Shown: in pieces, positions 1 through 9,313 of the stretch
How positions within the stretch are numbered: position 1 is the first letter of the stretch
Layout of the letters: the number at the start of each line of letters is the position of its first letter
Source: Sanguinoderma infundibulare
Lineage: Eukaryota; Basidiomycota; Agaricomycetes; Polyporales; Polyporaceae
Assembly: GCA_032821775.1 (NCBI GenBank)
Contig: JAVLRN010000002.1
Coordinates: 1,178,001 to 1,242,000 of the forward strand
Direction: 5' to 3'
DNA length: 64,000 bases
Made by a program: the position numbers and the translations under genes
The notes under the pieces: model-generated
Database searches by the model: none
Told to the model about the DNA's origin: nothing
What the model saw: the letters and a program-made list of their open reading frames with translations, nothing else

Positions 1-174
1 TAGACTTATCAGAAGGTAAAACCTTCTGATCACACGACAAAAGATATGCAGAACAAATAGAGGAGCTGTCCAGACTTGGAATTGGGGTATACGAGGTGAA
101 GGAAGCGGTACCACGATTTCGATCGTACTCTACGACGAAAGCAGTCGCTCCCTCGTTGTCTGGTATTAACTCCT

Positions 175-1803
175 CTACCCTTGAAAACCCAGCACCTGAG
201 CCAGCGATGGAGGTGGACGTTCACCACGTGGATAGGTGGGGATAACCAGGACCGCATCCATTGTCGGACAGGTCAGGGTGATGACATAGTTTTCTCCCGG
301 CAGGTTCTCAAACTTCGCATTGAAGATTGCATCGAAGGGGCGACCGAGGAGAACATCATACGATGCGTTGCAAATGATGAAGATCTGGAAGTATGCAGTC
401 ATGTCATGACTGACAGTAATAGGGACGTTTTGCGTGATGCCTAGAACCTGGTCGACCGAGCCATTCACTGCAACCGCACGAAGGTTGATGTTTGGATCGT
501 ACGCGATGCCCACCTTGAGACAGCGCTCCTTGCTCATGGAGATGAACTGACAGCCACAGTCGATGATGCATTCGGTGACCAAAGAGGCACCGACAATCGC
601 CCAGAGCGTGCGCAAGCAGACGCGCGACATAGCAGACCGGGCGGGGTCAATGCCCTCCACCGAGTCTCCAGAAAGGCGAAGTATACCACGTGGTAGCTCA
701 TTGTCTGCCATCAAATTCGCGAGCTCGAGAGGGCCGTCCTCGGAGGTGTCAGCTGCTGATAGATTGAAAACGTGCGCTTCCTTCGCATGGTTCGAAGCGT
801 CTTCATCGTCTACTTCCTTGATATATGCTTGCAAAGGACGACGGTCCTTCTGCATCTGTAACCGCATGGTAGTCGCACTAGATGAACTGGGCATCAACGT
901 GACGTTCGAAGGCTTGTCTTTTGGTGCGCTCACCAAATGGCGCACGGCTGTGATGTCATGGATGCGACGTCGCACACCAGGCACGATGCTAAGCAGCTCC
1001 TTCAATGAGATCTCCAATCCTCCAGAGAGCAAACACTGAGCGACATGTTCTTCCACATCTGCGTTGAGCTCGGAGAACGTCGTTCTATAGGCAGGCTCAT
1101 GCGGCCATGTGGCGATGGCCTTGAACGCGGGTCCTGTCTTCGGGAGTGCATCACCCATGCTGTTCGCGGGCTGAGGCTCCTTTGCTGGGAGGACCGCATT
1201 TGTGGCGTCATGTGCACTCGCAAAAGGATGAATAGGACCGGCCCACTGATCACGTGCGTCGTCGCCATACGTCATGACGCGCTTCCCCTTGTCAACTGGT
1301 GGCTGATCAGGGGCACTAGGCGACGTGGAGCTCGATGTGTTCTGCGAAGCGGGAGGCACACGGTCGGTCGACTTGTACACGGGCTTATGACCCGGGGGGA
1401 CAAGCACGTAGTCCATGATCTGTCTGCCAGGTGCAACCTTACGCATCGTAGCCTCAGTGGACAGCTCAAAGATTTCCACGTCGATCTGATCCCCTTTGTC
1501 CAGTCCTTCCAACACCAGGGTCATCTGAGCAGCGTTCTGCGGCACGTTCTGAGGAGCATTCTGCGTGGTTTGCTGGTTAGCACGGCATGGGTCTAACGCG
1601 ATGTTGACATGCTCCTGGATTGTGAGACTGCGCGGTGTTTCGGGGATGGGCAAGTAGTCAGCCAGCACGATGCAACCACTCATGTCACAATGAATCTTGC
1701 CCACAGCCATGTCATTGTGAATTGCCCGACAGTTACGCATGCTACAGTCCGGACCGCCACAGTAGAAGCAGCCATCTCGACAAGCATTCTGGCCTTGTCC
1801 CAT
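175..1803 (-). CDS. Gag C-terminus with CCHC zinc knuckle and retropepsin-like protease
   Basis: The 542-residue frame begins with a Cys/His cluster (CFYCGGPDCSMRNC, residues about 13-26), which fits a CCHC-type nucleic-acid-binding knuckle. A Pro/Ser-rich linker follows. Around residues 405-520 there is a retropepsin-like domain with the Asp motif IIDCGCQFISM and a downstream hydrophobic strand plus LLGRPF, typical of Ty3/gypsy proteases. The usual DSG/DTG is DCG here, but the catalytic Asp is kept. It would release gag and pol proteins. It is in frame with the 1819-2334 segment, separated only by a TGA, so the ATG at 1803 is probably not the original start. The frame ends in TAG at 175-177, just after a GGGTTTT heptamer. 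Confidence 0.65.
   Translation of the reverse strand: MGQGQNACRDGCFYCGGPDCSMRNCRAIHNDMAVGKIHCDMSGCIVLADYLPIPETPRSLTIQEHVNIALDPCRANQQTTQNAPQNVPQNAAQMTLVLEGLDKGDQIDVEIFELSTEATMRKVAPGRQIMDYVLVPPGHKPVYKSTDRVPPASQNTSSSTSPSAPDQPPVDKGKRVMTYGDDARDQWAGPIHPFASAHDATNAVLPAKEPQPANSMGDALPKTGPAFKAIATWPHEPAYRTTFSELNADVEEHVAQCLLSGGLEISLKELLSIVPGVRRRIHDITAVRHLVSAPKDKPSNVTLMPSSSSATTMRLQMQKDRRPLQAYIKEVDDEDASNHAKEAHVFNLSAADTSEDGPLELANLMADNELPRGILRLSGDSVEGIDPARSAMSRVCLRTLWAIVGASLVTECIIDCGCQFISMSKERCLKVGIAYDPNINLRAVAVNGSVDQVLGITQNVPITVSHDMTAYFQIFIICNASYDVLLGRPFDAIFNAKFENLPGENYVITLTCPTMDAVLVIPTYPRGERPPPSLAQVLGFQG
184..190 (-). promoter_or_regulatory. Candidate -1 ribosomal frameshift heptamer (GGGTTTT)
   Basis: Minus-strand G GGT TTT lies in the zero frame of the protease ORF, two codons before its TAG stop. 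It matches the X XXY YYZ pattern for -1 slippage. Slipping -1 there leads directly into an open frame that continues to the left edge (about 60 codons without a stop). The placement before a terminator with an open -1 frame is seen directly; function is inferred. Confidence 0.35.
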
Positions 1804-1818
1804 GCCCGCGTCGTTCCT

Positions 1819-2334
1819 TCACCCCATGTTGTCCTGATGGCCCGCACCGTCGTAACGACCAGCCGGTGGAGTCGGGGGACGAGGCGGGCCACGGCTCGAC
1901 ATGATGTTCTTGTTAAGTCGGTCAATGCCATCTAGGATGGCCTGGAACATTTCAACGGATGGCTCCGCCTTGACCGCTGGAGCAGGATTTGGCGTGTGCG
2001 TCTGCGCAGGGTACCCGGTCGGTGTGCTCGGGGTGTAGTACCAAGCGGGTGGCTCAGTAAAGGCGACGTGCAGCGCGAGATCAGCTGCATACATGTGGGG
2101 ACGCTGAATGATGTGCTGAATCACAGCGTGGATCTCCACGAACGGCCATGGCGTGTCACCGATCACATTTGGATTCGTCGCGTCGAGGCATGCTATAACC
2201 CGCTGATGCGCACCCGACGCTTCCGACCGCGGAGCCCGACGCAATTGCTCCATTCGGATGACCGAGGTGACTCGACTGACGTCTCGGCGGCTGCCGGCTC
2301 GTTGGCGTCTCTGGGCTGTGCGATTCGGACACAC
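1819..2334 (-). CDS. Gag middle segment of the same retroelement
   Basis: About 170 residues that fit the region between a capsid-like domain and the zinc knuckle. A helical, polar stretch (NPNVIGDTPWPFVEIHAVIQ and following) is typical of where fungal gypsy gag ends its capsid. It leads into a Pro-rich linker (GPPRPPTPPAGRYDG). The frame stops at TGA 1819-1821 and then continues without a shift into the zinc-knuckle ORF. The stop is therefore either a recent nonsense mutation or a readthrough point; the former is simpler. The true upstream junction with the 3191-4372 segment is lost. Confidence 0.5.
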   Translation of the reverse strand: MCPNRTAQRRQRAGSRRDVSRVTSVIRMEQLRRAPRSEASGAHQRVIACLDATNPNVIGDTPWPFVEIHAVIQHIIQRPHMYAADLALHVAFTEPPAWYYTPSTPTGYPAQTHTPNPAPAVKAEPSVEMFQAILDGIDRLNKNIMSSRGPPRPPTPPAGRYDGAGHQDNMG

Positions 2335-2339
2335 ATGGT

Positions 2340-3190
2340 GGCGGCCCGGCCTGCTAACCGGGTCCGGTACCGATGAGAGCCGAAGAAGCCGGGCACGTGC
2401 GATGCCGCCGCACCAAGACTAGGCCGTCGAAGGGTACCAAAAGTATTCGGTCACGATCGGTGTCGCGACTCGGCCTGTCCCCGACTGTCCCTACGGTCGC
2501 ACGGCGGCGGGCCACAAGTTAAGTCACACAGTTGCTCTCTCCGTCGCATGGCGCGACTGGTCGCAGATCGTCCCTCACGAAAGGTTACTTATGCAGCAGG
2601 TACGGGTCGCGACAACCGGAAACCGACGAGTCGCGCGACTGCGCGACAGCGATCACGACCCGCCAAGACAAGCCGACGGTGGTCGCCCAATCCGGTCGCG
2701 GTCGCGCGCCGATCGCTGGAGTTCCGGAGGGTTTCCGATGCTGGTTTTGTGATCGCTCGCCACCACGAGGCAGGCTAGGCTATGGGCATCGCGTGTAGCT
2801 ACCGGTTACCGATGTACTTAACCCCACTCGTTGCCGTTTGGGCAGACAATCTTGGACCCCCACCCTTTACCTCTCATTTCTCCGACGAGCAAGTGCGACT
2901 CGACATCGCCCTCTGTCGGGTGTAGCTAGCGACTGCGATTGCGACTTGCGACAGCGACCACCGATCGACCAATTTGCGACAGCGACAGCGGCTCGTCGCG
3001 CGACTTTCACCGCAACTTTCGACCTTCGGCACTACACACTCTTTCCCCTCTCTTCTCCTCGGCACCGGTTACGATCACGACCAAAGGGAACCCAAGACCG
3101 TACTCGCCCTCCGCACCAGCGACGTCGCTCCGACCTCGCCTCCCTCAGCCCTCGGTCGTCCCGACTGTTCACAGGCCCTGGGATAGTGTA
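2340..3190. other. Non-coding interruption inside the gag region
   Basis: About 850 bp separate the two gag halves. The stretch is GC-rich and dense in GTCGCGAC-like and CGATC-like short words on both strands. No ORF in it has recognisable protein character. It may be an inserted non-autonomous element. I could not define terminal repeats or a target duplication. Confidence 0.35.
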
Positions 3191-4372
3191 TCACCACGCC
3201 CGGATAGGCATGGCAAGTGCCTTGAGGAGCGCGTCGCCCGTGACCTCCTCTGTGATCCGGCCTTCCTTCTTCAGGTACATGATGATCAGAAAGACTTCAA
3301 TGTGATGTTCGAGGTACTCTGCATGCGTGGTAACAGGGCCAAGATGATCATGTTTGCCCATGACCGCGTCGAGGTTCTGAATTGTCCAGATCTGCTTCCC
3401 GTTCGTGTTGGGGTAAAGCTCGAGCACCTCCTTCTCGAACTCGCTGTACTTGGCCGCCTTGTTGATATAGGAGGGCATGTACTTCCACGCTTCCGCGACC
3501 GTCAGCACGATGTAGTGGATCACGAAGTCCTTCCGCTCCTCTTCGTTGTCTAGCTCGTGACGGTTGAACAATTGCCTAAGATCCTCGAAGTAGGATATGA
3601 TACCGCGCGTTTGTGCTGGGTCGAATTTCGGACAGGTCCGCTCGCCGCGGAGGGGCATAGCCTTTGCGCCCTTTGCTGCCATCGTGGTGGCCGCAACACT
3701 TGTCGGTGGATTCTGCATCGTAGATGGGGGGGGCTGCTGAGTCTGCGACGACTGAGCACGGGGGAAACAGGATGGAGTGATCGGCTGCGGGATTTGAGAT
3801 GAACCGCTCAGTACAGGAGGGTTCGGCATGTTCGGAGCGGTAGAATATGGAGTTTGCGTGGTGGGAGCACGTCTACGGGATGTACGCGGTTCGGAGAGGA
3901 CGGATTTGAGGTTCGAGCTGTCGATTCCGAGACCCTTAAGTTCGCGGATGTTGCGGACTGGCTTGGGAGTCATTGATGCATCGAGCGAAGTGGCTCTTGC
4001 ATGGGACGCGTGGTATGGTTCGGTGTGGTAGTCAGGGCACGAGTGCATTTGGAGCAAACATGGACGGTATGGATCGGAAATGATGTAGGTCGGAGATGGC
4101 GGGTTTGCTCTCGCTAGAGCGTGAAGAACTGCAAGGTCGTGTAGGAACCCTGGGTCTTGAGAGAGTGTCATCGGGGACACCTTGGACCTACAGACGGCAC
4201 CTGAAGTCCCCTCGCGGTGGGCTCCAAAATGTAATGTGCACAGGGAACCTGCGCATAGAACTGGAGGATCAATGCAGAGAAAGGACAGGCCGTGATGGAA
4301 AGATGCGAGGTGGTACAGGTGTGCTGCAAGCCTAAAGGCCACCGAACGGTAGGGAAAGGGGGGGAGACTCAA
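3191..4372 (-). CDS. Retrotransposon gag-like N-terminal segment
   Basis: A 393-residue frame whose C-terminal half looks like a Ty3/gypsy gag capsid domain: a charged start (CPKFDPAQTRGIISYFEDL), several amphipathic helices with EEERKDFVIHYI and AEAWKYMP, and YSEFEKEVLELYP. The N-terminal 150 residues are low-complexity and Pro/Ser/Thr-rich. The real start may be the internal Met in MTPKPVRNIRELKGLG rather than the first Met. It ends abruptly at a stop (ALAMPIRAW) where related proteins normally continue, so the C-terminus is truncated by the interruption at 2340-3190. Confidence 0.55.
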   Translation of the reverse strand: MSLPPFPYRSVAFRLAAHLYHLASFHHGLSFLCIDPPVLCAGSLCTLHFGAHREGTSGAVCRSKVSPMTLSQDPGFLHDLAVLHALARANPPSPTYIISDPYRPCLLQMHSCPDYHTEPYHASHARATSLDASMTPKPVRNIRELKGLGIDSSNLKSVLSEPRTSRRRAPTTQTPYSTAPNMPNPPVLSGSSQIPQPITPSCFPRAQSSQTQQPPPSTMQNPPTSVAATTMAAKGAKAMPLRGERTCPKFDPAQTRGIISYFEDLRQLFNRHELDNEEERKDFVIHYIVLTVAEAWKYMPSYINKAAKYSEFEKEVLELYPNTNGKQIWTIQNLDAVMGKHDHLGPVTTHAEYLEHHIEVFLIIMYLKKEGRITEEVTGDALLKALAMPIRAW

Positions 4373-5540
4373 CTACGGTGCGGCCACATAGGTCAACTAC
4401 CATGCAGTAGTATACGAGGCGAATACGATCAGTGCGCATGGGCACTATGGAGGAAGAACAATGCAGAGTACATGCAATCGCACAACGTACTGGTGAAGAG
4501 AGGCTCGAAGTCGATGCGGAGAGGCTACTCGGAGCCTGAAGGGAGTTGTACGCATGCAGGTATGAGAGACGAGAGATCTAAGGCCCAGGGGTAGCCTGTC
4601 GAATCCATACATCAATCCAAAACTAAGTACAAAGGGGATACACTGCGCATACCGTACAGTGGCACAAACACCACTAGCCTACCACAGCTCTGAAACGTAG
4701 CTACAGAGCCCATGTGGAACTGTACTGTAACCTAAAAGAGAGTCCGAGAGACACCTGCGACAGAACTACCTATCAACTGTGAGCTGAAATGTGCAGTATC
4801 GTAAAAGAGCCAAGGAATCCTGTACATGCCGGGTACAACACGTGACCATGATCGATGCATCGTGACCATGTCGAAGATAGCCACGCATCGTACTAAACCG
4901 ATCGGAGGCCTAGCTGCAAGGCACCGTGCCATGCCACTGCACGTCCTGTGGTATGTAATGAGACGTGCATACAATTGAGGACGTACTGAACGATCCCCGA
5001 GTGTGAGGGCACCCGTAATCCATATGCGTAACCGGGCTGCGAGGAAGAGGAGCCGCGCGGTCGAAGGGGGACACGCACGATGCGTGGTAACCGCACGGTA
5101 GATACGTGTGGTAGCCGAAGAGCCTGCACGATGTGGAAGGCCAAGGACCCAAGTCGTGTATGGTGCGTACGGTGGTGACCGATCGGTGCGAGAGGGAACC
5201 ATGTGGAATGTGAAGATTCTGGGCACAGGGCATGTAGGGGACCCTACAGCACGCACCTCCTCCATGTACCAGATGTTCGTTGATGCGTTGGGGAGCACCA
5301 TCCGCCTTCCTTTTCAACCCTCACATGTCGTTCAATAGAAACACTTATACACCACCACAGTGCTCATCAGGACATGTAATTCCTACCAGCATGCCACAAT
5401 ATACTCATACATCCGAGCTACAGCCTGCCTCCGTGGCGTTTCTGTGTGCATCCCCAACCCGAACTAGACTGACACCCACATGAAGGGACAAAGGAATGCA
5501 GAAAGGTGATAGGTGCACGTATGATACAATGACGACCCAC
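4373..5540. other. No gene seen; possible element leader
   Basis: This 1.2-kb stretch upstream of the gag segment holds only short ORFs with no protein-like composition. It is rich in GTAC, CATGC and TACATG words. It may include a leader or decayed LTR of the adjacent retroelement, but I could not find a matching copy in the window. Confidence 0.3.
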
Positions 5541-5544
5541 GAGG

Positions 5545-6317
5545 TCAAGCCATGACCAGACGGATAAGAGAGGCGAACAGCACTCGGTTGCCGTCGCTGT
5601 CAGTAAAATACTGTATAGTAAACGCTGCTTGCACGGCTCTGCCAAATGGCACTTGTGAAAGCCTCATGCCGGCTTCATTGAACATAGGCAATGAATTTCC
5701 AACAGTCTGCAGCGAACAACATGTGCATTAGCTCATTTATATTGTATAGCGCGACTTGGACATACTTCTCCAGCCACGGAGTTCCCGATCCACTGTACTT
5801 GCAGTCGGAGAGTGCCATCCGGCTGGCGGGAGAGAAGCCGGGACCAGGCAACTTGGCTGGGGATGTTTTCAATAATGACATTGATTGCAGACTCGACCCC
5901 CTGCCAGGCAGTCTGCGAAATGGCCTGCGGCCGTGGCTCCAGCCAACAGGATGCGAATGGATCTCCAGGGTCGCCGGAAAGCTGAGCAGTGGTGAGAGGC
6001 ATGAGATAGCACCGGTCAGGCGCGATCTGCCCCAGAACCTCGAAAACAATGGGAAGTTTGGCTGTTACGCTGCGATGGACGCTGCCGCGCTGGATGCAGC
6101 AAATCCAGAAGGGGCTGTCATTGTTGGTGTAATGGTATTTAGCAAAGCAGGTGGAATAGTGATAGATCGTGGATGCTAGGATATGCAGTGGGCAGAAGAC
6201 CCAGTTTTTGGGATTCTCGGCCAGCGGCATAGTTGCCTGCATGGTCGTCACAGACAGGTATGAGAAAGGAGGTCGAGAACTGGATGTGATTGCTATATTC
6301 TGTGGAGACAGGGGCAA
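5545..6317 (-). CDS. Unrecognised protein, tandem paralogue 1
   Basis: I do not recognise the family. Exon 6317-5766 and exon 5706-5545 join across a 59-nt intron (GTATGT...CTGCAG, phase 0), giving about 237 residues ending VLFASLIRLVMA. Shared with the neighbour at 6618-7375 are FCPLH near the N-terminus, a Cys-rich segment (ICCIQ), an ASCW motif, and QAAFTIQY before the C-terminus. The upstream boundary is uncertain. A good acceptor (TCCACAG) lies just inside the ORF start, so the shown Met may not be the true start and a short 5' exon between 6320 and 6600 is possible. No signal peptide or membrane segment is obvious. Confidence 0.6.
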
Positions 6318-6617
6318 GGTTAGGAAACTAACATAATATTCAAAACAATGTGCACATTATACAGAAGCACATCAAACTAAAATTACACGGAACACTGAAC
6401 ACGCACGATCGCGAAATGAAGCAACTGGAACAAAGGCTGTCTTGAGCATGGGAAAAAAGTTCCTGAATGTCCACCGCCTAACGTCAAGCCATGACAACGT
6501 GTCCACCGCCTACATCCCGACACCCGCCGCCTACATCCTGACACTGCAACCGAACCCTGGTTGCACTGGAGGAACTTGAGGAAGAAGTTGATGAGGATCG
6601 GGGCGGTGGAGCAGCAA

Positions 6618-7375
6618 CTAAGCCTTCAGCATTCCCATCAGGGATGCGAAGACAATCTTCATTCGCCGCGCACGGTTGTAATGGTACTTGATCGTAAAGG
6701 CGGCGTGCATCGGCTGGTTGAATGGAACCTCACCGAGGTTCGTCGGGGGACAGTGGTTTCCGTATTCGTCAAACACCGGGAGTGCGTCAGTAGTCTAACA
6801 ACAGGAAATATATCAATAAGGGCGTGGCGTGTGGACAAGCGACATACCTCACCGGGTTCTCCCTTCCAGAGGAGCTGCAGACTCATTGGGCCATCCCCAT
6901 TGTCATCCGCGGCGAAGAGGCGGGAGGTGTCAACTTCACCAGGGATCGAATCGAGGATCTTCTGGATGCTCGACCTGTTGGCACCCCAGTTGATCTTGGA
7001 GAGGACGCCAGGGTGTGCTTCCATCCAGCACGAGGCGTACGGAAGGCCCCTCGCCTTGTCGAGATCGAGGTCGTCGCCCCACAAGCCGCGGGTGGTGAGG
7101 GTGCAGTTGATTGGCGAGATTTGGCTGACGACATCGAAGATGATTGGTGTCTTGAAGTCGACGAGGAATGGAGTGAGACCGGAGCTCTGGATGCAGCAGA
7201 CGTGGCACCACTGCGGCGGCGACTCGTCCCTATCGCAGATGGCCCAACAAAGCATGAGAGAGGAGATAGTGGTGCCAAAGACATGAAGGGGGCAAAAAAT
7301 GTTGTTGCCAGCATCAGTATGGACGACGCCCAACGGAAGCAGCGTGTCCGACATGTAGGACGTAATGATGGACAT
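6618..7375 (-). CDS. Unrecognised protein, tandem paralogue 2
   Basis: Exon 7375-6848 plus exon 6794-6618 across a 53-nt intron (GTATGT...TTGTTAG, phase 0) give about 234 residues. The intron sits at exactly the same point (after the codons Gly-Glu) as in the downstream paralogue. Second exons align: TTDALPVFDEYG against TVGNSLPMFNEAG, then HAAFTIKYHY against QAAFTIQYFT, then IVFASLMGMLKA against VLFASLIRLVMA. The start chosen is MSIITSYMSD. The frame is open further upstream, and an acceptor-like TGTCTAG lies just before it, so a 5' exon cannot be excluded. Function is unknown. Conservation of both Cys-containing motifs and splice sites argues both copies are real genes. Confidence 0.65.
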
Positions 7376-8145
7376 GGTGGTCGAAGATGAAGGAGTGGAC
7401 ACCGGGGGTGCCCCTAGACATAGAAACCAGACACTCCATGCACACCTGTCAGTTTCCTGCACTCCTTCATTCCTTCGTGTCACATTTGTCTTGAGTGGCT
7501 TCCATGAACATGATAATGCCTGTGGCGGCGAGTCACGTGTATTGGAAGGGTTCTGGGATGCCGTCATGCGGGGTGCAGTTGCTGGATTTGATGGACGCGT
7601 AATTGAGACGTCCGGGAGCCAGCACGGGACCTGTAGAAACATGTCAGAGGGTACGAGGAAGGAGCGGGAAGCGGATGTACCTCGGTTCGCAGATGGTGAA
7701 CATACACAAACAAGTCGAGGTGTGGGTTGTGGACGCCTGTGGTAGCCGACATCGGGTCCAAAACAGGCAACCAGGAACAGTCACCGGGACTTGTGGATGG
7801 TGGATCGCAGGCGCCGGGGTGTCGTGGACGCCGTGGAAGGGTGCTGGCGGACGAGCTCTGGCAAGCGGGGGGCGGGAGTGCGTCAGGCAGGCCGCCTTGC
7901 GCAGCCGAGAGGGCGGTACGAGGAGAAGTTTGGTCGCACCAGGTCCCGTGCGCGGCGGTGCCCCTTGGCACCAAATTTGGGGGGTCCTCGGGACGCCCTG
8001 GGCCGTTTTCCGGCCCGCCTGCGGCGGGCCCCACCCTTGTAATGACCAATTTGCCCGTTGGGGAGGGCGCATTCGTCACGTGTGCGCGCCCTGCAAAGGT
8101 TCGGCGTCTATTGACTTGGGGCGCGACGGTGCCCGTCCAATGGCA
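7376..8145. other. Intergenic, no gene supported
   Basis: Overlapping open frames on both strands are shadows of GC-rich composition; none has a coherent domain. A short GC hairpin (CCGCCTGCGGCGGG) lies near 8015-8030. The region probably includes the promoter of the minus-strand gene ending at 6618 and of a possible plus-strand gene after 8146. Confidence 0.4.
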
Positions 8146-9152
8146 ATGTCCTCCTCATCTTCTCGCCGCCTGCCCCATCTCCCCACTACCATCTACTCTG
8201 GCTTGCTGCAGCCTTCGAACACCACTCTCGCCGGATTCCGGTGGTCTGGAGGCACACAGTGGCTACGTCATGTCGTCTACAGTCTCCTCATACGCTGCAC
8301 TTCCTCCAATCCGCTCCGACGGATGAACTCGAAACACTCCATGCGGAGCTCACCGCGTTCAAGTCGATGATATCCGCTCCATCGAGGAGTCCATGCGCCG
8401 ACTCAAAGAGAAGGAGAAGGGCAAAGCAAAGGCGATTCAGAAGGCGGATAGGGAGCGTGCTTGTGTGTGATGTCATTTGCATTTATGTCCCTGTTACTCA
8501 CCCAGTTTGTACCCTTCCATCTCACCTTTACCCTCGGTCACCGCTCCGCGCTCCGTTAACCACTTGCGTTATCCTCGCCACACTTCAATATTGCAATTTT
8601 TGTGCGCGCGATGCATCTCTCACTCGCTCGTGCTTTGCGTGCGTGTTTGTGTGGTATGCCTCATCTCCACGCGTTCCCGCTCTTGCTATGACTATCGTCC
8701 CAAGCTCATTCTCCCGTCCGCTCGGTATTCTTCTCATTCTCCCTGCGTCGACTTGATTTGGACGACGACGTGGTCTCCACTGAGGAAAGAGATGGGACGT
8801 ACGTAGCTGTAGCGGGCTTGGCTTCCCGCCAATGTAGTAGAGTACACACGAATGTAATCTCATCTATTCGTACCGTTTCCTCGCCGCCTGCAATTATTGT
8901 CAGTCCAGACATTTATATGATCTCTTACAGGTATCTGCAGAAATGCGCGAATGCGCCTGACCATGCAATATTCGTCAAGCGTGAGCGGTCAGGCAATCTC
9001 ATCCAGAATATTGCCAGGCCTACCGAGGATTACAAGGTAAGTCCCGCCTCCGCCGAGCATCGCGCGTTCATGCACGACCACGCATTAATCACCGCTCCTT
9101 GCAGAGTACCCACGACGGGCCCACGGTACTTTCGAACTTTTGCTGATGATGT
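8146..9152 (+). CDS. Possible small multi-exon gene, structure unresolved
   Basis: Two pieces look coding. Around 8290-8470 is a charged coiled-coil-like segment (DELETLHAELTAFK, then after a one-base frame change VDDIRSIEESMRRLKEKEK). Around 8933-9150 an exon begins after TCTTACAG and reads YLQKCANAPDHAIF...PTEDYK. It is followed by a clean intron (GTAAGT at 9035 to CTTGCAG) and a short terminal exon (STHDGPTVLSNFC, stop). The pieces could be one gene or two. The frame change in the first piece may be a missed intron or a mutation. I do not recognise either part. Confidence 0.3.
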
Positions 9153-9313
9153 CACAGATATACGCGTCGTGTCACACGTCGAATTTAGCCACGTCCGCGG
9201 GCCAATGGGCCCAATGCCAGTACGCCAGTACGTACGAGTCGCGACTCTGTGAACGTCTATATATCAATCCCCCTGAAAAAATCGTACTTGCTGTCCTTGC
9301 TGCTAGACCGCAG

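Larger units (their letters stand above)
1..4372 (-). mobile_element. Degenerate Ty3/gypsy-like retroelement, gag-protease part
   Basis: Three minus-strand open frames read in the order of a retroelement gag-protease: a gag matrix/capsid-like segment (4372-3191), a gag middle segment (2334-1819) and a zinc-knuckle plus retropepsin segment (1803-175). The element runs off the left edge, where reverse transcriptase would be expected, so no RT or integrase is visible. No LTR was identified. The frames are broken by a stop near 3191 with roughly 850 bp of non-coding sequence, and by an in-frame TGA at 1819-1821. I infer a decayed copy. A domesticated gag-like gene family is the main alternative, because gag-protease ORFs without pol are common in Agaricomycetes. 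Confidence 0.7.

Noticed and set aside
4732..5317. Minus-strand ORFs of 135-189 codons
   Set aside because: Arg/Thr/Pro/Trp-rich shadows without known motifs or paralogues; not supported as genes.
7564..8370. Overlapping long open frames on both strands
   Set aside because: Composition-driven frames in GC-rich DNA. No domain, no consistent splice sites, and different frames contradict each other.
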